Source: Flammeovirga pacifica
GTDB lineage: Bacteria > Bacteroidota > Bacteroidia > Cytophagales > Flammeovirgaceae
Direction: 5' to 3'
Length of the DNA stretch: 64,000 bases
Assembly (NCBI RefSeq): GCF_000807855.2
Contig: NZ_JRYR02000001.1
Span: forward strand, 4,711,791-4,775,790
The notes under the pieces are model-generated. The model was not told where the DNA came from. It was given only the letters and a program-made list of their open reading frames with translations, and did not search any database. Each line of letters opens with the position of its first letter. The stretch's first letter is position 1. The position numbers were made by a program, and so were the translations under genes. Shown one piece after another: positions 26,204 to 35,672 of the stretch.

Positions 26204-28132
26204 ATGTCATTAGAATCAAAAATCCCTGCAGGCCCATTGGCCGAGAAATGGGAAAAACATAAATTCAACGTAAAGCTTGTTAACCCAGCGAACAAAAGAA
26301 AATTTACTATTGTCGTTGTTGGTACAGGTTTAGCAGGTGCATCTGCAGCTGCAACATTAGCAGAGTTAGGATATAACGTAGAAGCTTTCTGTTTCCAAGA
26401 TTCACCACGTCGTGCTCACTCAATTGCAGCACAAGGTGGTATCAACGCAGCAAAGAACTACCAAAATGACGGTGACTCAGTTTTCCGTTTATTCTACGAT
26501 ACTATTAAAGGTGGTGACTACAGATCGCGTGAAGCAAACGTTCACCGTTTAGCTGAAGTTTCTACTGAAATTATTGACCAATGTGTAGCTCAAGGTGTTC
26601 CTTTTGCGCGTGATTATGGTGGGTTACTTGATAACCGTTCATTCGGTGGTGCTCAAGTATCTCGTACATTCTATGCACGTGGTCAAACTGGACAACAACT
26701 TTTATTAGGTGCTTACTCAGCGTTATCAAAAATGATCAACACTGGTAAAGTAAAAATGCACTTACGTAAAGAGATGTTGGACGTAGTTACTGTTGATGGA
26801 GCAGCAAAAGGTATTGTTACTCGTGATTTGGTAACTGGTAAAATCGAATCTCATGCAGGTCATGCAACATTGCTTTGTACAGGTGGTTACGGTAACGTAT
26901 TCTTCCTTTCTACAAATGCGATGGCATCAAATGGTTCTGCAGCATGGAGAGCTTACAAGAAAGGAGCGAAATTCGCTAACCCTTGTTTCACTCAGATTCA
27001 CCCAACTTGTATTCCTGTACACGGTGACTATCAATCAAAATTAACTTTGATGTCAGAGTCATTGCGTAACGATGGTCGTGTTTGGGTTCCAAAAGACAAG
27101 AAAAACCAAAAAATCACTGCAGCTAACGCTGTTAAACTTCCTGAGGAAGAAAGAGATTACTATTTGGAAAGAAGATACCCATCATTTGGTAACTTAGTAC
27201 CTCGTGACGTAGCCTCTCGTAATGCGAAGATGGTATGTGACGAAGGAAGAGGTGTAGGTGTAACTGGTCTTGCAGTATTCCTAGACTTCGCTGATGCTAT
27301 CAAACGTGATGGAAAGGCAACAATCGCAGCGAAATATGGTAACTTGTTTGATATGTACAAGCAAATTACTGATGATGATCCGTACGAAGTACCAATGATG
27401 ATTTACCCTGCTGTTCACTACACAATGGGTGGTCTTTGGGTAGATTATAACTTATCTACTAACGTACCTGGTCTTTACGCTTTAGGTGAGGCTAACTTCT
27501 CTGACCACGGTGCTAACCGTCTTGGTGCTTCTGCACTAATGCAAGGTCTTGCAGATGGTTACTTCGTAATTCCTTACACAATTGGTGATTACATTGCTAC
27601 TCTACCTTTAGGAAAGGCTGTTGATAAATCTCATCCAGCATTTGCTGAAGCTGAGAAAGCGGCACAAGGTCGTATCGATAAACTTCTTAGCATCAAGGGT
27701 AATCAAACTCCTGATGATCTTCATAAGAAATTGGGTCACATTATGTGGGAATACTGTGGTATGTCACGTAACAAAGAGGGCTTAGAAAAAGCGCGTGGTT
27801 TGATCCAAGAATTACGTGTTGAATTCAACCGTGACTTGAAATTGATTGGTTCTAATGAAGAATTGAACATGACGTTAGAAAAAGCGTTACGTTTAGAAGA
27901 CTTCTTAGAATTAGGTGAATTGATGGTTATTGATGCACACAACCGTTCTGAATCTTGTGGTGGTCACTTCCGTGAAGAATCACAAACTGAAGAAGGTGAA
28001 GCACTTCGTAAAGACGATGAGTTTAATTATGTAGCTGCTTGGGGTTACGCAGGTGAAGGAAAAGATCCTGAGTTAACTAAGGAGGTACTTGAGTTTGAAA
28101 ACGTGAAATTAACTCAACGTTCTTACAAGTAA
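26204..28132 (+). CDS. sdhA: Succinate dehydrogenase/fumarate reductase flavoprotein subunit
   Basis: Catalytic subunit of complex II, 642 aa, interconverting succinate and fumarate. FAD-binding motif GTGLAG at residues 40-45; H72 in [13 protein letters not shown] is the expected covalent FAD attachment site; the active-site region HPTCIP and the C-terminal [12 protein letters not shown] segment follow. Length and insertions match the B-type enzyme of Bacteroidota. The codon choice here and in sdhB is richer in GGT, CGT and AAC codons than in neighbours, as expected for a highly expressed gene. Confidence 0.97.
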   Translation: MSLESKIPAGPLAEKWEKHKFNVKLVNPANKRKFTIVVVGTGLAGASAAATLAELGYNVEAFCFQDSPRRAHSIAAQGGINAAKNYQNDGDSVFRLFYDTIKGGDYRSREANVHRLAEVSTEIIDQCVAQGVPFARDYGGLLDNRSFGGAQVSRTFYARGQTGQQLLLGAYSALSKMINTGKVKMHLRKEMLDVVTVDGAAKGIVTRDLVTGKIESHAGHATLLCTGGYGNVFFLSTNAMASNGSAAWRAYKKGAKFANPCFTQIHPTCIPVHGDYQSKLTLMSESLRNDGRVWVPKDKKNQKITAANAVKLPEEERDYYLERRYPSFGNLVPRDVASRNAKMVCDEGRGVGVTGLAVFLDFADAIKRDGKATIAAKYGNLFDMYKQITDDDPYEVPMMIYPAVHYTMGGLWVDYNLSTNVPGLYALGEANFSDHGANRLGASALMQGLADGYFVIPYTIGDYIATLPLGKAVDKSHPAFAEAEKAAQGRIDKLLSIKGNQTPDDLHKKLGHIMWEYCGMSRNKEGLEKARGLIQELRVEFNRDLKLIGSNEELNMTLEKALRLEDFLELGELMVIDAHNRSESCGGHFREESQTEEGEALRKDDEFNYVAAWGYAGEGKDPELTKEVLEFENVKLTQRSYK

Positions 28133-28233
28133 TCTAAATGCGGGTTGATGGTCAACTTGTTGATCATCAGTCTGTCTGAAACAATTCAACGTACAGGTTG
28201 TTGAAAAAACACAACCTAATTAATTTGAAGATC

Positions 28234-29013
28234 ATGGCAGGAGAAACAATAAATATTAAACTTAAAATCTGGCGTCAAGCAGGTCAAGGTAAACCTGGCA
28301 AGTTTGAGTCATATGAAGTAAACGACGTATCAGTTGATATGTCATTCCTTGAGATGTTAGACGTTCTTAACGAGAACGAATTAAAAAAGGGTAACGATCC
28401 AGTACACTTTGATCACGATTGTCGTGAAGGTATCTGTGGTATGTGTTCTCTTTATATTAACGGTAAACCTCACGGACCGAAGCATGGTATTACAACTTGT
28501 CAGTTGCACATGCGTACGTTCAAAAATGGTGAAACTATCGTTGTTGAGCCTTGGAGAGCATCTGCATTCCCTGTGCTTAAAGATTTGATGGTTGACCGTA
28601 CTGCATTTGAAAGAATTCAACAAGCAGGTGGATATGTAACAATATCTACAGGTGGTGTTCCAGATGCAAACGAAATTGCTATTCCTAAAACTGTAGCAGA
28701 CGAAGCAATGGATGCTGCTCAGTGTATTGGTTGTGGTGCTTGTGTTGCCGCTTGTAAAAATGCATCTGCGATGTTATTTACAGCAGCTAAAGTATCTCAG
28801 TTAGCAGTGTTACCTCAAGGTAAAGCAGAACGTAAGCGTCGTGCTTTAGCAATGTTAGAGCAACACGATTCTGAAGGATTCGGTGCTTGTACTAACACAG
28901 GTGCTTGTGAGGCTGTTTGTCCGAAAGAAATCTCTATCACTCATATCGCAAGATTGAACAGAGAATTTACTCGTGCAGCATTCTCAGGTTCTGAAACAGA
29001 TTACACGAACTAA
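28234..29013 (+). CDS. sdhB: Succinate dehydrogenase/fumarate reductase iron-sulfur subunit
   Basis: 259 aa from the ATG at 28234 ([15 protein letters not shown]); the TTG at 28198 would add 12 residues and is rejected. It carries electrons from FAD to the quinone. Cysteine ligands are visible: 2Fe-2S at C63, C68, C71 and C89; 4Fe-4S at C164, C167, C170 and C174 ([11 protein letters not shown]); the 3Fe-4S cluster near C219, C225 and C229. The 101-nt gap after sdhA is longer than the sdhC-sdhA gap, but no terminator or promoter lies in it. A terminator closes the operon. Confidence 0.96.
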   Translation: MAGETINIKLKIWRQAGQGKPGKFESYEVNDVSVDMSFLEMLDVLNENELKKGNDPVHFDHDCREGICGMCSLYINGKPHGPKHGITTCQLHMRTFKNGETIVVEPWRASAFPVLKDLMVDRTAFERIQQAGGYVTISTGGVPDANEIAIPKTVADEAMDAAQCIGCGACVAACKNASAMLFTAAKVSQLAVLPQGKAERKRRALAMLEQHDSEGFGACTNTGACEAVCPKEISITHIARLNREFTRAAFSGSETDYTN

Positions 29014-29035
29014 TTTAACGTTTTAGTTATATTTG

Positions 29036-29069
29036 AAGGGTTAAGCATGTTTTTGCTTAGCCCTTTTTT
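29036..29069 (+). terminator. Terminator of sdhCAB
   Basis: 12-bp stem AAGGGTTAAGCA / TGCTTAGCCCTT (one G-U), 6-nt loop, T-run. Confidence 0.9.
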
Positions 29070-29196
29070 GTTATTAAAAGTAGAAATATTCACTCTATCA
29101 ATCTTATAAAAAAGTTATTTATTTTGTTGTGAAAATTAGCAACTGTTTACAAAGAAATACGTATAACTTATTATGTGTCAAATCAAATACTAAATA

Positions 29197-29391
29197 ATGA
29201 AATCAACAGCAGTATCGTATATTTTATGTATATTTTTCGGTGTATTGGGTATCCATCGTTTCTATTTGGGTAGGCCTTTATCGGGTATTTTGTACTTATG
29301 TACAGGCGGTCTCTTCGGTATTGGTTGGATAGTAGATTTATTCTTTATTCCTACAATGGTTGAAGCCGAAAATGGTAAAATGAGATTTTAA
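29197..29391 (+). CDS. TM2 domain membrane protein
   Basis: 64 aa consisting of one TM2 domain: two membrane helices (about 5-22 and 30-50) with the signature GIHRFYLGR between them and a GIGWIVDLF second helix. TM2 proteins are small membrane proteins of unclear role. Monocistronic, closed by a hairpin. Confidence 0.88.
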   Translation: MKSTAVSYILCIFFGVLGIHRFYLGRPLSGILYLCTGGLFGIGWIVDLFFIPTMVEAENGKMRF

Positions 29392-29418
29392 TAATCAATA
29401 GCAATTATTGCTAAGAAG

Positions 29419-29453
29419 AAGTGATCAAATAATTTAATTGGATCACTTTTTTT
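29419..29453 (+). terminator. Terminator of the TM2 gene
   Basis: AAGTGATC / GATCACTT (29419-29426 with 29441-29448), inner A-T pairs, T-run. Confidence 0.8.
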
Positions 29454-29477
29454 GTGAGTAAAGAGTTATTATTGAAA

Positions 29478-29514
29478 TAAAAAAGGTGATAAAGTCAGAA
29501 ACTCTATCACCTTT
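29478..29514 (-). terminator. Terminator of the TonB receptor gene
   Basis: 10-bp stem AAAGGTGATA / TATCACCTTT (29482-29491 with 29505-29514), T-run on the minus strand. Confidence 0.85.
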
Positions 29515-29542
29515 ACACTTACTAATCTATTCAATTATCTTC

Positions 29543-31960
29543 CTAAAGAAGATTGCCAATTTTGATTTCGATAAAATACATTCTTGGAGAAATAGGACCA
29601 TAAACAAATGCAGCATCACGATCAGAACCACTAAGGAACTGACTTTGCATTTGATTGAAAATATTCTTTACTCCTGTACCAATTTGAATGTTAGCATTCT
29701 TACCTAACTTAGTTCTGTAAGATACTTTAGCACCCATGTCAAAGAATGATTCTGATTCTATCAGTCTTTCATTTTCAACTAATTCTCCATTCATATAACC
29801 TCCAGGAAGTAAAGGAACATACATACTTCCAGTATATACACCAGTTAATGATGTAGTCCATTTTTGAGCAGGCTTATAGTTTAATGTGATAGAACCATAC
29901 TGATTAGGTGTTCTAAGAATTTCTTTAGAAACACTAGTATCCTCATCACCCCATTGGTTGTCTTCTTCATAGCGAGAAGATTGAATGGTATAAGCACCTT
30001 GAACATTAAACTTTTCTGATGGTGCTATTTTTGCCTCTAGGTTAATTCCTTGCACTATAGCATCAGAAGTTGAATTCCTTTTCCAATTGTAAAATATTTC
30101 ATTACCATCTTCATCTTCATCAACAACAAATTGATTATCGAAACGATCAAATATTCTTGTATGGAAACCTTCTACTAAGAAGTAGGTTTGAGTATTACCA
30201 ATTTTCTTTTCAAGATCCCAAGCTAAGTTATAAGATAATGAACGTTCAGCTTTTAGGTTAGGATCAAGAACTGTTCTTACGGCCTGTCCACCTGCTACCT
30301 CAACGTGTAGATCTTCTGAGAACATTTGAGGAGCTCTAAAGCCTGTAGCTATACCACCTCTTAACTGCATGTCTTTAGTAAGATTATATTTTAGGTTTAA
30401 TCTAGGGTTGAAAGAAGTAACATTTTTATTGTTATCTACATTTTCAAAATCCTTGATCATCACATAGTCCATTCTTGCACCTAATAAAACAGATAGTTTA
30501 TTGCCTTTCCATTCATTCTGAGCAAAAATGGCCATTGTTTGAGACTCCTGATTAGAAACTGGGATATCATTTGTCTGTTCGTTGGCTTCAGGATCAAAGT
30601 AACCTAATTTTTTATCATAGATATTATCATAGATATATTCAGCACCTACAACAAAATAAGAATCAGCATTTAGCATACGACCTAAATTGAAGTTCATTTG
30701 AGCACCTCCTACATAAGTTAAGCCAGTAGTTAAACCATAGCCATCTAATGCTTGGTTTGCGCCGTAATAACTATCTCTATTTACATATTGTAAGTTAGAG
30801 TAAGCGTTAAGGTGTTTCTTTTTGTCAGCACTAAACCAATCATAATTTAAACCACCACTAACAATACTCATGTTGATCCATTCAGTAATGTCAGTTTCAT
30901 GAGGGGCTTTATCAAATTTATTACCACCACGGCGGTCTTCATGAATATATCTAAAATCTGCTGTAAGCTTATTTTGATCATTAAAAGAATGATAAGCTTT
31001 AGTTCCTACTGAAATCGTTTTTAATTGAGGTAATTCTGAAAAATCATCTTTTATCGCATCTCCAGTTGGCTGGTCATTATCATCTAATTTGTACCAAACA
31101 TCATTAGGATTTGCATTCCAATGGTCTCTATTTCTATATGATCCATAAACATATGCACCTGTTTTCTCATTTTTAGAAACTAGAGAAGTATTAAAGTATA
31201 GGTTGTAATCATTTGATTTACCATCGATAGTACCAAAGTTAGTACCTACCTCATAGCTATTAAATTCAGGAGCCTTAGTGATAATATTGACTGTACCTCC
31301 AATAGCGTTTGCACCAAACAGTACAGAACCACCTCCTCTAACAACTTCAATTTGATCGACCATAGAAACAGGAATTTGCTCCAAGCCATAAACACTCACT
31401 AAACCATTAAAAAGTGGTCTAGAATCCATTAGTATTTGTGTATATGGACCTTCTAAACCATTTAATCGAAGTGATGAAGAACCACAGTTACCACAAGTAT
31501 TTTCTACTCTTGCCCCAGAAACAAAATTTAAACCATCTGCTACCACTTTAGAGCTAGAGACATTAAATATTTCTTGATTAACCACATTAACTACAGCAGC
31601 TGTTTCTTTTCTAGATTGTTCTCTTCGATTACTAGAAACAACAACTTCATTTAATTGTAATAAATCTTTATCAAGCTGTATATGTAATTCATCTGCATTA
31701 TTTTTAGCAGTATAATTTACAGTGATAGGAGAATAACCAACAGCAGAAACTGTAATAGTATATTCTCTTCCTTTTTCTAAAGCTAATGAGAAATGACCGC
31801 TTTCATCTGATGATGTACCAAAAGTACCTCCATTTACTGAAATAGTTGCGAAAGGGATATGTTCGTTGTTAGATGTAATATGTCCTCGTATATTAATTTT
31901 CGTATCACTAAATGAAAACGAAAATATGAATGCAAATAATAAAGTGAGATAAACTCTCAT
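29543..31960 (-). CDS. TonB-dependent outer-membrane receptor with CarboxypepD_reg-like domain
   Basis: 805-aa outer-membrane active transporter. Signal peptide residues 1-19; a carboxypeptidase-regulatory-like domain at about 22-97 (GHITSNNEHIPFATISVNGG); a TonB-box-like ELNEVVVSS stretch; the plug domain at about 115-235 with VEVVRGGGSVLFGANAIGG; then a beta barrel ending in ...IEIKIGNLL with a terminal hydrophobic residue. The plug holds a CGNC motif (C156, C159) before the LRLNGLEGPYTQILMDS segment, seen in some Bacteroidota metal or heme receptors as I recall. No SusD partner follows, which argues against a glycan system. The metal-type operator upstream supports iron or manganese import; ligand not proven. 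Confidence 0.92.
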   Translation of the reverse strand: MRVYLTLLFAFIFSFSFSDTKINIRGHITSNNEHIPFATISVNGGTFGTSSDESGHFSLALEKGREYTITVSAVGYSPITVNYTAKNNADELHIQLDKDLLQLNEVVVSSNRREQSRKETAAVVNVVNQEIFNVSSSKVVADGLNFVSGARVENTCGNCGSSSLRLNGLEGPYTQILMDSRPLFNGLVSVYGLEQIPVSMVDQIEVVRGGGSVLFGANAIGGTVNIITKAPEFNSYEVGTNFGTIDGKSNDYNLYFNTSLVSKNEKTGAYVYGSYRNRDHWNANPNDVWYKLDDNDQPTGDAIKDDFSELPQLKTISVGTKAYHSFNDQNKLTADFRYIHEDRRGGNKFDKAPHETDITEWINMSIVSGGLNYDWFSADKKKHLNAYSNLQYVNRDSYYGANQALDGYGLTTGLTYVGGAQMNFNLGRMLNADSYFVVGAEYIYDNIYDKKLGYFDPEANEQTNDIPVSNQESQTMAIFAQNEWKGNKLSVLLGARMDYVMIKDFENVDNNKNVTSFNPRLNLKYNLTKDMQLRGGIATGFRAPQMFSEDLHVEVAGGQAVRTVLDPNLKAERSLSYNLAWDLEKKIGNTQTYFLVEGFHTRIFDRFDNQFVVDEDEDGNEIFYNWKRNSTSDAIVQGINLEAKIAPSEKFNVQGAYTIQSSRYEEDNQWGDEDTSVSKEILRTPNQYGSITLNYKPAQKWTTSLTGVYTGSMYVPLLPGGYMNGELVENERLIESESFFDMGAKVSYRTKLGKNANIQIGTGVKNIFNQMQSQFLSGSDRDAAFVYGPISPRMYFIEIKIGNLL

Positions 31961-32005
31961 AAGTAAATAATTTTTTATTAAGTAGTTTTATAACTGTTGA
32001 TGATA

Positions 32006-32013
32006 CAAAAGTA
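32006..32013 (-). promoter_or_regulatory. -7 element of the TonB receptor promoter
   Basis: Minus-strand TACTTTTG (TAnnTTTG), 45 nt before the receptor ATG. No TTG is seen at the normal -33 position; that place is taken by the palindrome at 32017-32040. Confidence 0.5.
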
Positions 32014-32016
32014 TAC

Positions 32017-32040
32017 AATTTTTAGGTAAGCCTAAAAATT
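32017..32040. promoter_or_regulatory. DtxR/MntR-like operator palindrome
   Basis: Perfect inverted repeat: arms AATTTTTAGG (32017-32026) and CCTAAAAATT (32031-32040) with spacer TAAG. The core TTAGGTAAGCCTAA resembles operators of the DtxR/MntR metal repressor family (TTAGG...CCTAA). It sits just upstream of the receptor -7 element, where a bound repressor would block RNA polymerase. It lies 105 nt before the divergent phosphodiesterase gene, which it might also affect. Confidence 0.6.
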
Positions 32041-32144
32041 TTTCTCGATAAAATTATAAATAATAATAAATGTGATTTAAATATGCCTAAATAATAAATT
32101 GATTTCACCTAATTTTTGTACTTAAATAATTGATAATAAATAAA

Positions 32145-33356
32145 ATGAAAAAACTACTATTTCTAATGCTTTTAGTTTTGACGATAGCTTGTCAAAAGAA
32201 AAAAGAAAGTGAAAAGACGAAAAATACTGTAATATTGGTATCAATTGATGGTTTCAGGTATGATTATTCATCCTTATATCATACACCAAATTTAGATCTA
32301 CTTGCAAAAAAAGGAGTGAAGGCAAAATCATTGATACCTTCTTACCCTTCCAAAACCTTTCCTAATCATTATAGTATTGTAACAGGCCTTTATCCACAAA
32401 ACCATGGTATTGTTCATAATGTTTTTTATGATGTAGATCGTGAGCAAAAGTATCATATTGGTTTAGAAAAAAAGGATGCAACTTGGTGTAAAGGTATTCC
32501 TCTTTGGAATTTAGCTGAGCAGCAAGGAGTGAAATCAGCATCTTTTTATTGGCCTATTTCTGATGCTCGAGTAGGGGGAATGCAATCAACTTACTTTTAT
32601 AAGTACAATAAGTCGACTCCTTATGAAGAAAGAATTGATCAGATAGAACAGTGGTTAGCGATGGATAAAACTATTCGCCCTCAATTTATATCACTTTATT
32701 TTTCATTGGTCGATACTCAAGGACATCGATTTGGTCCAAAAAGTAATGAAGTGAAAGAAGCTGTAGAGTATGTAGACGATATTATTGGTCAATTAAATCA
32801 AGTTATTGAAAATAGTAATCAAGAGATAGATTTAGTGATAGTGTCGGATCATGGAATGATTCAAGTAGATAGAAAACATCCTATAATAATAGAGAATATC
32901 ACCGATTTTAAAGGATATAATGTAGTCAATGCAGGAGGGTCTCAGTTGTTTTTATATCAAACTGATAAAAGTAGGGAATTACAGGATATGAAAAGCATTT
33001 TAGAGAAAGATGAAAATTTTAAGGTTTATCTAAAAAATGAAATGCCAGAGAGGTTACATTATAATAAGGGACAAAGAATACCTGATATTATTTGTGAAGT
33101 TCAAGCAGGTAAATGTTTTATTCATAAAGGAAATGATTTACGGAAAGTAAATGGAATGCATGGTCTAGATCCTTATACTAATAAAGAAATGCATGCTATC
33201 TTTTATGCAGTTGGTCCACATTTTAAGAAAGGGGTAGAAATTGATGCTTTTGAAAATGTGAATATTTATCCTGCAATAGCAGAGATTTTAGGTCTTTCTA
33301 TTGATCATGAAATTGATGGTTCAATAGAAGTAATGAGTAAAGTGATGGAAAAATAA
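32145..33356 (+). CDS. Lipoprotein nucleotide pyrophosphatase/phosphodiesterase (NPP type)
   Basis: 403-aa lipoprotein of the alkaline-phosphatase superfamily, ectonucleotide pyrophosphatase/phosphodiesterase type. Lipobox TIAC with Cys16. D35 (VSIDGFRYDY) is the first zinc ligand, T71 in SKTFPNHYSIVTGLYP is the nucleophile, and VDTQGHRFGP, SDHGM and NGMHGLDP supply the remaining metal ligands, so a di-zinc site appears complete. It would cleave nucleotide or phosphodiester substrates in the periplasm. A TTG at 32130 is five codons upstream; the ATG at 32145 fits the lipoprotein signal better. Divergent from the TonB receptor. Confidence 0.93.
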   Translation: MKKLLFLMLLVLTIACQKKKESEKTKNTVILVSIDGFRYDYSSLYHTPNLDLLAKKGVKAKSLIPSYPSKTFPNHYSIVTGLYPQNHGIVHNVFYDVDREQKYHIGLEKKDATWCKGIPLWNLAEQQGVKSASFYWPISDARVGGMQSTYFYKYNKSTPYEERIDQIEQWLAMDKTIRPQFISLYFSLVDTQGHRFGPKSNEVKEAVEYVDDIIGQLNQVIENSNQEIDLVIVSDHGMIQVDRKHPIIIENITDFKGYNVVNAGGSQLFLYQTDKSRELQDMKSILEKDENFKVYLKNEMPERLHYNKGQRIPDIICEVQAGKCFIHKGNDLRKVNGMHGLDPYTNKEMHAIFYAVGPHFKKGVEIDAFENVNIYPAIAEILGLSIDHEIDGSIEVMSKVMEK

Positions 33357-33380
33357 CGGGTTAATTTACATATATGTATT

Positions 33381-33450
33381 GAATCCCGTAAATAAAATCA
33401 CATCTATTATAGTGTAAGAATAGATTTGATTTACCTTATTTACGGGATTC
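33381..33450. repeat. Long imperfect hairpin between converging genes
   Basis: Outer arms GAATCCCGTAAATAA (33381-33395) and TTATTTACGGGATTC (33436-33450) are perfectly complementary; an inner pair (about 33395-33408 with 33419-33432) matches at 13 of 14 positions; the loop is about 10 nt. No T-run follows on either strand. It lies between the ends of the phosphodiesterase gene and the converging lipoprotein gene and may act as a terminator, mRNA stabiliser or small repeat element. Confidence 0.7.
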
Positions 33451-33501
33451 TATACATCTTTAGTTCTACTAAATTATACTTTAGTATAACACAAAAATAA
33501 T

Positions 33502-34134
33502 CTAGATGGGCTCTTCACCATAAAAATAGGGAACAGGTTGTAATAGAGCATCAGGCATTTCTTCTTTTACTTTATCACTATAATCTTTTATTAAGTAGTT
33601 CCAACGTAGGGCAGCTTCATTATAGTAACCTCTTGTGAAAATATCTCTATTGTACGCATTATCAATACTTTCAACTAACATCGATGGGCGAGGGTATTTT
33701 TCAAATCCTCCTACCGATTTTTCTAATTCCCCGATGCTTTCTAAAAGGTTTTGAACAGCTTTATCATAAGCTACCATCTTATCATTATTGCCTAGAGATG
33801 TAGCATTATAACATAGGTTTTCTACTGCTTTTATTGCAGTCTCTAAGTCAGTTCTATTTTTTTGAGTAACAGTTACGCCTGATAGGACTAAATCATCCAT
33901 GATTTGTTTGGAGAAATTGACTTTTAGTTTCTCAGAAGCCAAAGCTTCATTTAATAGAGAATCAAGTTCTTGATGTAAGACATTAGAGTTTAACTCTTTA
34001 ATGTTAACATCGTCTTCTAATCGATATCCTTCGTATTCTGTTTCTTCTTCTTTATTATCAGCTTGTTTTTTTTGATCACACCCAAAAGTAAAAATGGCAA
34101 GAAGGACGATGATACTATATTGTTTAATATTCAT
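33502..34134 (-). CDS. Lipoprotein of the efflux operon, weakly LemA-like
   Basis: 210 aa from the ATG at 34134; signal peptide with lipobox TFGC (Cys19). The ATG at 34182 would place 16 extra residues before the signal peptide and overlap the operon spacing, so it is rejected. The mature part is acidic at first (KEEETEYEGYRLEDD) then helical. The C-terminal third (DNAYNRDIFTRGYYNEAALRWNYLIKDY) recalls the LemA helical pattern, a weak resemblance. Last gene of the HlyD-permease-TolC operon, 50 nt after tolC; an accessory role in that export complex is inferred. Confidence 0.7.
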   Translation of the reverse strand: MNIKQYSIIVLLAIFTFGCDQKKQADNKEEETEYEGYRLEDDVNIKELNSNVLHQELDSLLNEALASEKLKVNFSKQIMDDLVLSGVTVTQKNRTDLETAIKAVENLCYNATSLGNNDKMVAYDKAVQNLLESIGELEKSVGGFEKYPRPSMLVESIDNAYNRDIFTRGYYNEAALRWNYLIKDYSDKVKEEMPDALLQPVPYFYGEEPI

Positions 34135-34184
34135 TTTGATTAATAATTTATGTTTACCTCTCAATATCAAATAAAAGACCAAAA

Positions 34185-35645
34185 CTAATTCATTATGATT
34201 TTTTCATTTCTGAGGAAATCATACAATGTAAACATCCTAAGCTGATAATAAGATAACCAATACTCTTTTAAAGCAGCAAGGTATTCTCTGGTGGCAGCAT
34301 CTTTATCTCTTAAAGTAATATTCAAATCTGTGACACTAATTTTCCCCACCAAATACCGTTGTCTAGCAATTTCATAACTTCTTTCTGCAATATCCTTTGC
34401 TCTTTCTGTGGATAATGCTTTGTTTCTAATAATTGGAATTTGCCTTGCTAGCATGTAGATATTTTGTGTAAATAATTGCTCTTCTTGTTGTACTGTACTT
34501 TCTACTAAACGTTGGTTGGAAATGGCAGTTTCCACAGCCGATTTACGACGTCCCCAATCAACTAATGGAATATTAAAGCCTAAACGAAATTGTTGTTGAT
34601 TGTTGGGATCATGATAAATACCTGTAGGATCAGATGCTTGTTGGGTTAATCCAAATTGACCATTTAAATTGATTTGTAAGCCAGCGTCACCCTTCGCTTT
34701 GGCAACGTCTCTTTCAGCTTCTAACCTCTTTCTTTTAAAACTAATATATTGTTGACGGTTTACTTGTGCTTCTTGAATGGCAATATCAGTACTGATGGTC
34801 ATATTAGGTAGTTCTTTAGGAAGAGATAGGGTGGCATTATCTGTGTTTGGTGGTAGCCCCAAGAAAGTTTTTAAAGTAAGAGAAGATCTTTCTACATCCA
34901 AGTTGGCAGATTGTAGGTTTCGTTCTGCTGTTATCACATTTAATTCTAATTGAAGAAGTTCATTTTCAGCAATTTTGCCTAAGTTATATCTGCCTTTTCC
35001 TATTTTAAAGATCGTGTCATTATTGGCTAAATTGGTGGTAGCTACTTGTTGACTTACCTGAGCAAGGAGCATATCAAAGAAATATCCAGTAGCATCATAG
35101 GCTACATTTTCCATTTCTTCAACAAATCTTTTTTGAGATTCTTCGTATTTAAGTGGTTCAATTTTCTTATTCCATTTAAATGGATTATACGTAAAAAGTG
35201 GTTGATTGAAACCTACCACTAATGGTTGTCCTGCGTAGCTAGTACCTTGATTTGTCCCTTCAAAATTATCTATTCTTTGTATGGTAGATCCAAAATAAAT
35301 CGATCCCCCAGTTAACCCTACATTTTGTTGCAACGATAAATTGACATCCGAATTGGCAACACTTACCGCTCTAAATTCTGTGGATCCATCGGGCTGCGTA
35401 ATGGGTGCAATCGAACGATTGAAATTGGGGAGATTACCATTTAACACTAATTGAGGTAGGTAAACGGATTTAAATTGTTTATAAAGCCAATAGTTGTTTT
35501 CTTTTCTGTTTTCTGCTTGTTGGGCAGAAAGCGATTGTTCTTTGGCAATACTAATTACTTGATCAAGCGTAAAAAGCTTCATTTCTTGAGCAAAAGAAGA
35601 TTGACATATCAGTAATGCTAGAAGAGTTTTGAATATATATTTCAT
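34185..35645 (-). CDS. TolC-family outer-membrane efflux protein
   Basis: 486 aa with a signal peptide (MKYIFKTLLALLICQSSFAQ). Two OEP repeats make the trimeric channel and periplasmic alpha-barrel: the long helices include LFTLDQVISIAKEQSLSAQQ at the start of the first and RLEAERDVAKAKGD at the start of the second; GFNIPLVDWGRRKSAV is the conserved segment before the final helix. It forms the outer-membrane exit of the tripartite complex encoded with the two genes upstream (28 nt gap). Confidence 0.92.
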   Translation of the reverse strand: MKYIFKTLLALLICQSSFAQEMKLFTLDQVISIAKEQSLSAQQAENRKENNYWLYKQFKSVYLPQLVLNGNLPNFNRSIAPITQPDGSTEFRAVSVANSDVNLSLQQNVGLTGGSIYFGSTIQRIDNFEGTNQGTSYAGQPLVVGFNQPLFTYNPFKWNKKIEPLKYEESQKRFVEEMENVAYDATGYFFDMLLAQVSQQVATTNLANNDTIFKIGKGRYNLGKIAENELLQLELNVITAERNLQSANLDVERSSLTLKTFLGLPPNTDNATLSLPKELPNMTISTDIAIQEAQVNRQQYISFKRKRLEAERDVAKAKGDAGLQINLNGQFGLTQQASDPTGIYHDPNNQQQFRLGFNIPLVDWGRRKSAVETAISNQRLVESTVQQEEQLFTQNIYMLARQIPIIRNKALSTERAKDIAERSYEIARQRYLVGKISVTDLNITLRDKDAATREYLAALKEYWLSYYQLRMFTLYDFLRNEKIIMN

Positions 35646-35672
35646 GAAGATTAAGTCGATTGTTGTCTTTAG

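Noticed and set aside
27736..27942. Minus-strand frames inside sdhA (also near 27160)
   Set aside because: Antisense to a strongly conserved gene, no family resemblance, no start context.
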